Shown: positions 62,495 to 64,000 of the stretch, piece by piece
Layout of the letters: the number at the start of each line of letters is the position of its first letter
How positions within the stretch are numbered: position 1 is the stretch's first letter
NCBI RefSeq assembly: GCF_020085105.1
Contig: NC_058045.1
Location: forward strand, 16,583,833 to 16,647,832
Direction: 5' to 3'
Length of the DNA: 64,000 nucleotides
Origin: Siniperca chuatsi
Taxonomy: Eukaryota > Chordata > Actinopteri > Centrarchiformes > Sinipercidae
Notes under the pieces: generated by a model
Seen by the model: the letters and a program-made list of their open reading frames with translations, nothing else
Told to the model about the DNA's origin: nothing
The model's database searches: none
Program-made: the position numbers and the translations under genes

Positions 62495-63806
62495 AAGCGA
62501 TCAAAATAACCTAATGGGAAAATAAACAAATTGCTCCACATCGCCTAGCATGTATAAACTGGACTATCTTCACACAGAACTGCTCTAACATTCCCATTCA
62601 GCAGTATCCAGTCAACAGAGCAGTGTAATATTGACTGACTCCAGGTGATCAGTAATGTCTTGTAGAATGGGGTTTGGCTGAGGACTGCCACCTCCTATCA
62701 CCATGGGCTATGCCTCATCGAAATGTTTAGAAAACAGCAACTTTCAATCACACTGTCCTTTTCTTTGGCAAAAATAATAGCAGGAAAGCAGATAGAAAGC
62801 CAGAAGAATCGGGTTTAAGAGTGAGTTCCCTGCCAACATCACCTCCGAAAAGTCTGCCTGGCTGTCTGGAAAATAAACAAGCCGTCCCTGGCAGAATAAA
62901 CAAGACGAGGGGAAGCAGAATTACATTATTCAGGCTTGACAAATCGTGGCAGCCTTGTAAACAATAATTGATAAACTCAGTGTAAACAGTGGAAGGGATT
63001 TATCTGCAGCATGTGATGGTCAGAGTAAACAGAGAAAATATTTTTTGTGTGCAGGTTCCCTACTCTTTTCTTGTTTTCTCATTGTTCTTTCTCCATTCAC
63101 ACTGCCAACAGTCCACTTAAGAGAAAACTTTTGTCAAACTGTCAAGCGTTAGGCTCAGAATGAGAAATTAAGTCTCCAAACACAAGTTTCCTTTTTACTA
63201 AAGTATGTTCACTTTCTACTTACTGAAAGCCGAGTTTACTTGTTTATCTGTTGGGTAGATGGAATGTTCTACAAGCAATAGCGGATTGAGAGACAATTGC
63301 CACTATTTAGCCACACAACTACTGCACTGCCTAAAGTTTGTTTATTTAAAAATGTCTTCTGCTCCTTACACCACTGAGGAAAAACTACTTCTCTTAGGTC
63401 AAAAAACATACTCGACATAAGAAATGCCTGAGGTATGTCAATTCCACACAATGCTGTGTTCTAAAATGTGTCATCAGCAAAGTCAACGCAGCGCAGGTGT
63501 GACCTGCTGTGTCAAACACTAACAAAGGCGCTAAAGCAGACGACACAGGAGGAAGCTGTCTTCGTTGATTTGTGGTCTCCTTCAGTCTGACTTGTCCTGT
63601 ATCACCGCCTTGATGACTCAGGTTTATTACCTCAATACAGACTTAGAAATGCATGCAGCGTATGTACAGCAGAAGACACAGTGCCTGCAGATAGTATTTA
63701 CCTGGGTTGCCATTTTTCCCTTTTCTGGTTTTGCATCCTGAATTTAAATTAGATTGAGATTTCTTTTCTTTCAACTAAGTACACAAAATACTCCACAGTG
63801 ACACAT
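62495..63806. other. Furin upstream intron, no recognised element
   Basis: AT-rich sequence with no exon, RNA gene or repeat family that I can name. Confidence 0.4.
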
Positions 63807-64000
63807 TTAAAGGTCCAGTATGTAACATTTAGGAGGAGCTATTAGCAGAAATGGAATATAATATCTATAAGTATGTTTTCATTAGTGTTTAATCACCTGA
63901 AAATAAGAATCGTTGTGTTTTCGTTACCTTAGAATAAGCCGTTTTTATCTACATAGGGTGCGGGTCCCCTTCCACGAAGGCTGCCATGTTGCACCGCCAT
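63807..64000 (+). mobile_element. Common percomorph repeat, cut by the window end
   Basis: After TTAA (63807-63810) the sequence AGGTCCAGTATGTAACATTT leads to GAAAATAAGAATCGTTGTGTT, TCTACATAGGGTGCGGGTCC and GCTGCCATGTTGCACCGCCAT. This is a very abundant spiny-rayed fish repeat with a TTAA-adjacent start. It continues beyond the window. Confidence 0.75.

Overview
The window is animal nuclear DNA from a ray-finned fish, most likely a spiny-rayed (percomorph) teleost. The evidence is split vertebrate genes with GT-AG introns, high identity to vertebrate CIB1, RCCD1, UNC45A, MAN2A2 and FURIN, and many short dispersed repeats (tRNA-derived SINEs, long-inverted-repeat MITEs, a solo LTR, LINE remnants) of kinds I know from percomorph genomes. 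No bacterial, phage or CRISPR-type system is present.

Layout from left to right: (1) 2-2433 (+), the 3' end of a giant Ig/fibronectin-III muscle-type protein (IGFN1- or titin-like) with a tiny terminal exon. (2) 3736-5289 (+), cib1, complete in seven exons. (3) 5683-8399 (-), rccd1, complete in eight exons, tail-to-tail with cib1. (4) 9256-15457 (-), unc45a, complete in nineteen exons. (5) 15458-20648, a gene-poor stretch holding the unc45a promoter and probable 5'UTR exons of man2a2. (6) 20649-33614 (+), man2a2, complete in 22 coding exons plus one candidate in-frame cassette exon. (7) 33615-38937, the man2a2 3'UTR and the furin 3' side, with nested transposons. (8) 38938-54634 (-), furin, its ten 3' coding exons. 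The exons for signal peptide, prodomain and catalytic Asp lie beyond the window. (9) 54635-64000, furin intron sequence rich in transposon remnants, including an intact 472-bp solo LTR with a 5-bp target duplication.

The set rccd1-unc45a-man2a2-furin matches human 15q26.1, but FES and HDDC3, which lie in this block in human, are not seen here, and man2a2 points the other way relative to its neighbours. The genes are not an operon. Functionally, man2a2 (N-glycan trimming) and furin (proprotein cleavage) both act in the Golgi, unc45a is a myosin chaperone, rccd1 is a chromatin/mitosis RCC1-repeat protein and cib1 is a myristoylated calcium sensor. Exon joins were made by hand from splice sites and reading phase. 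The joined lengths (189, 390, 942 and 1151 aa) agree with the mammalian orthologues as I remember them, which supports the models.

I see no convincing new biological system. The items most worth a second look are the man2a2 cassette exon, the RGD-to-RGK change in the furin P domain, the simple-repeat tracts abutting furin splice sites, the unusual C-terminus of the Ig/FN3 gene, and the nested and TTAA-flanked mobile elements.
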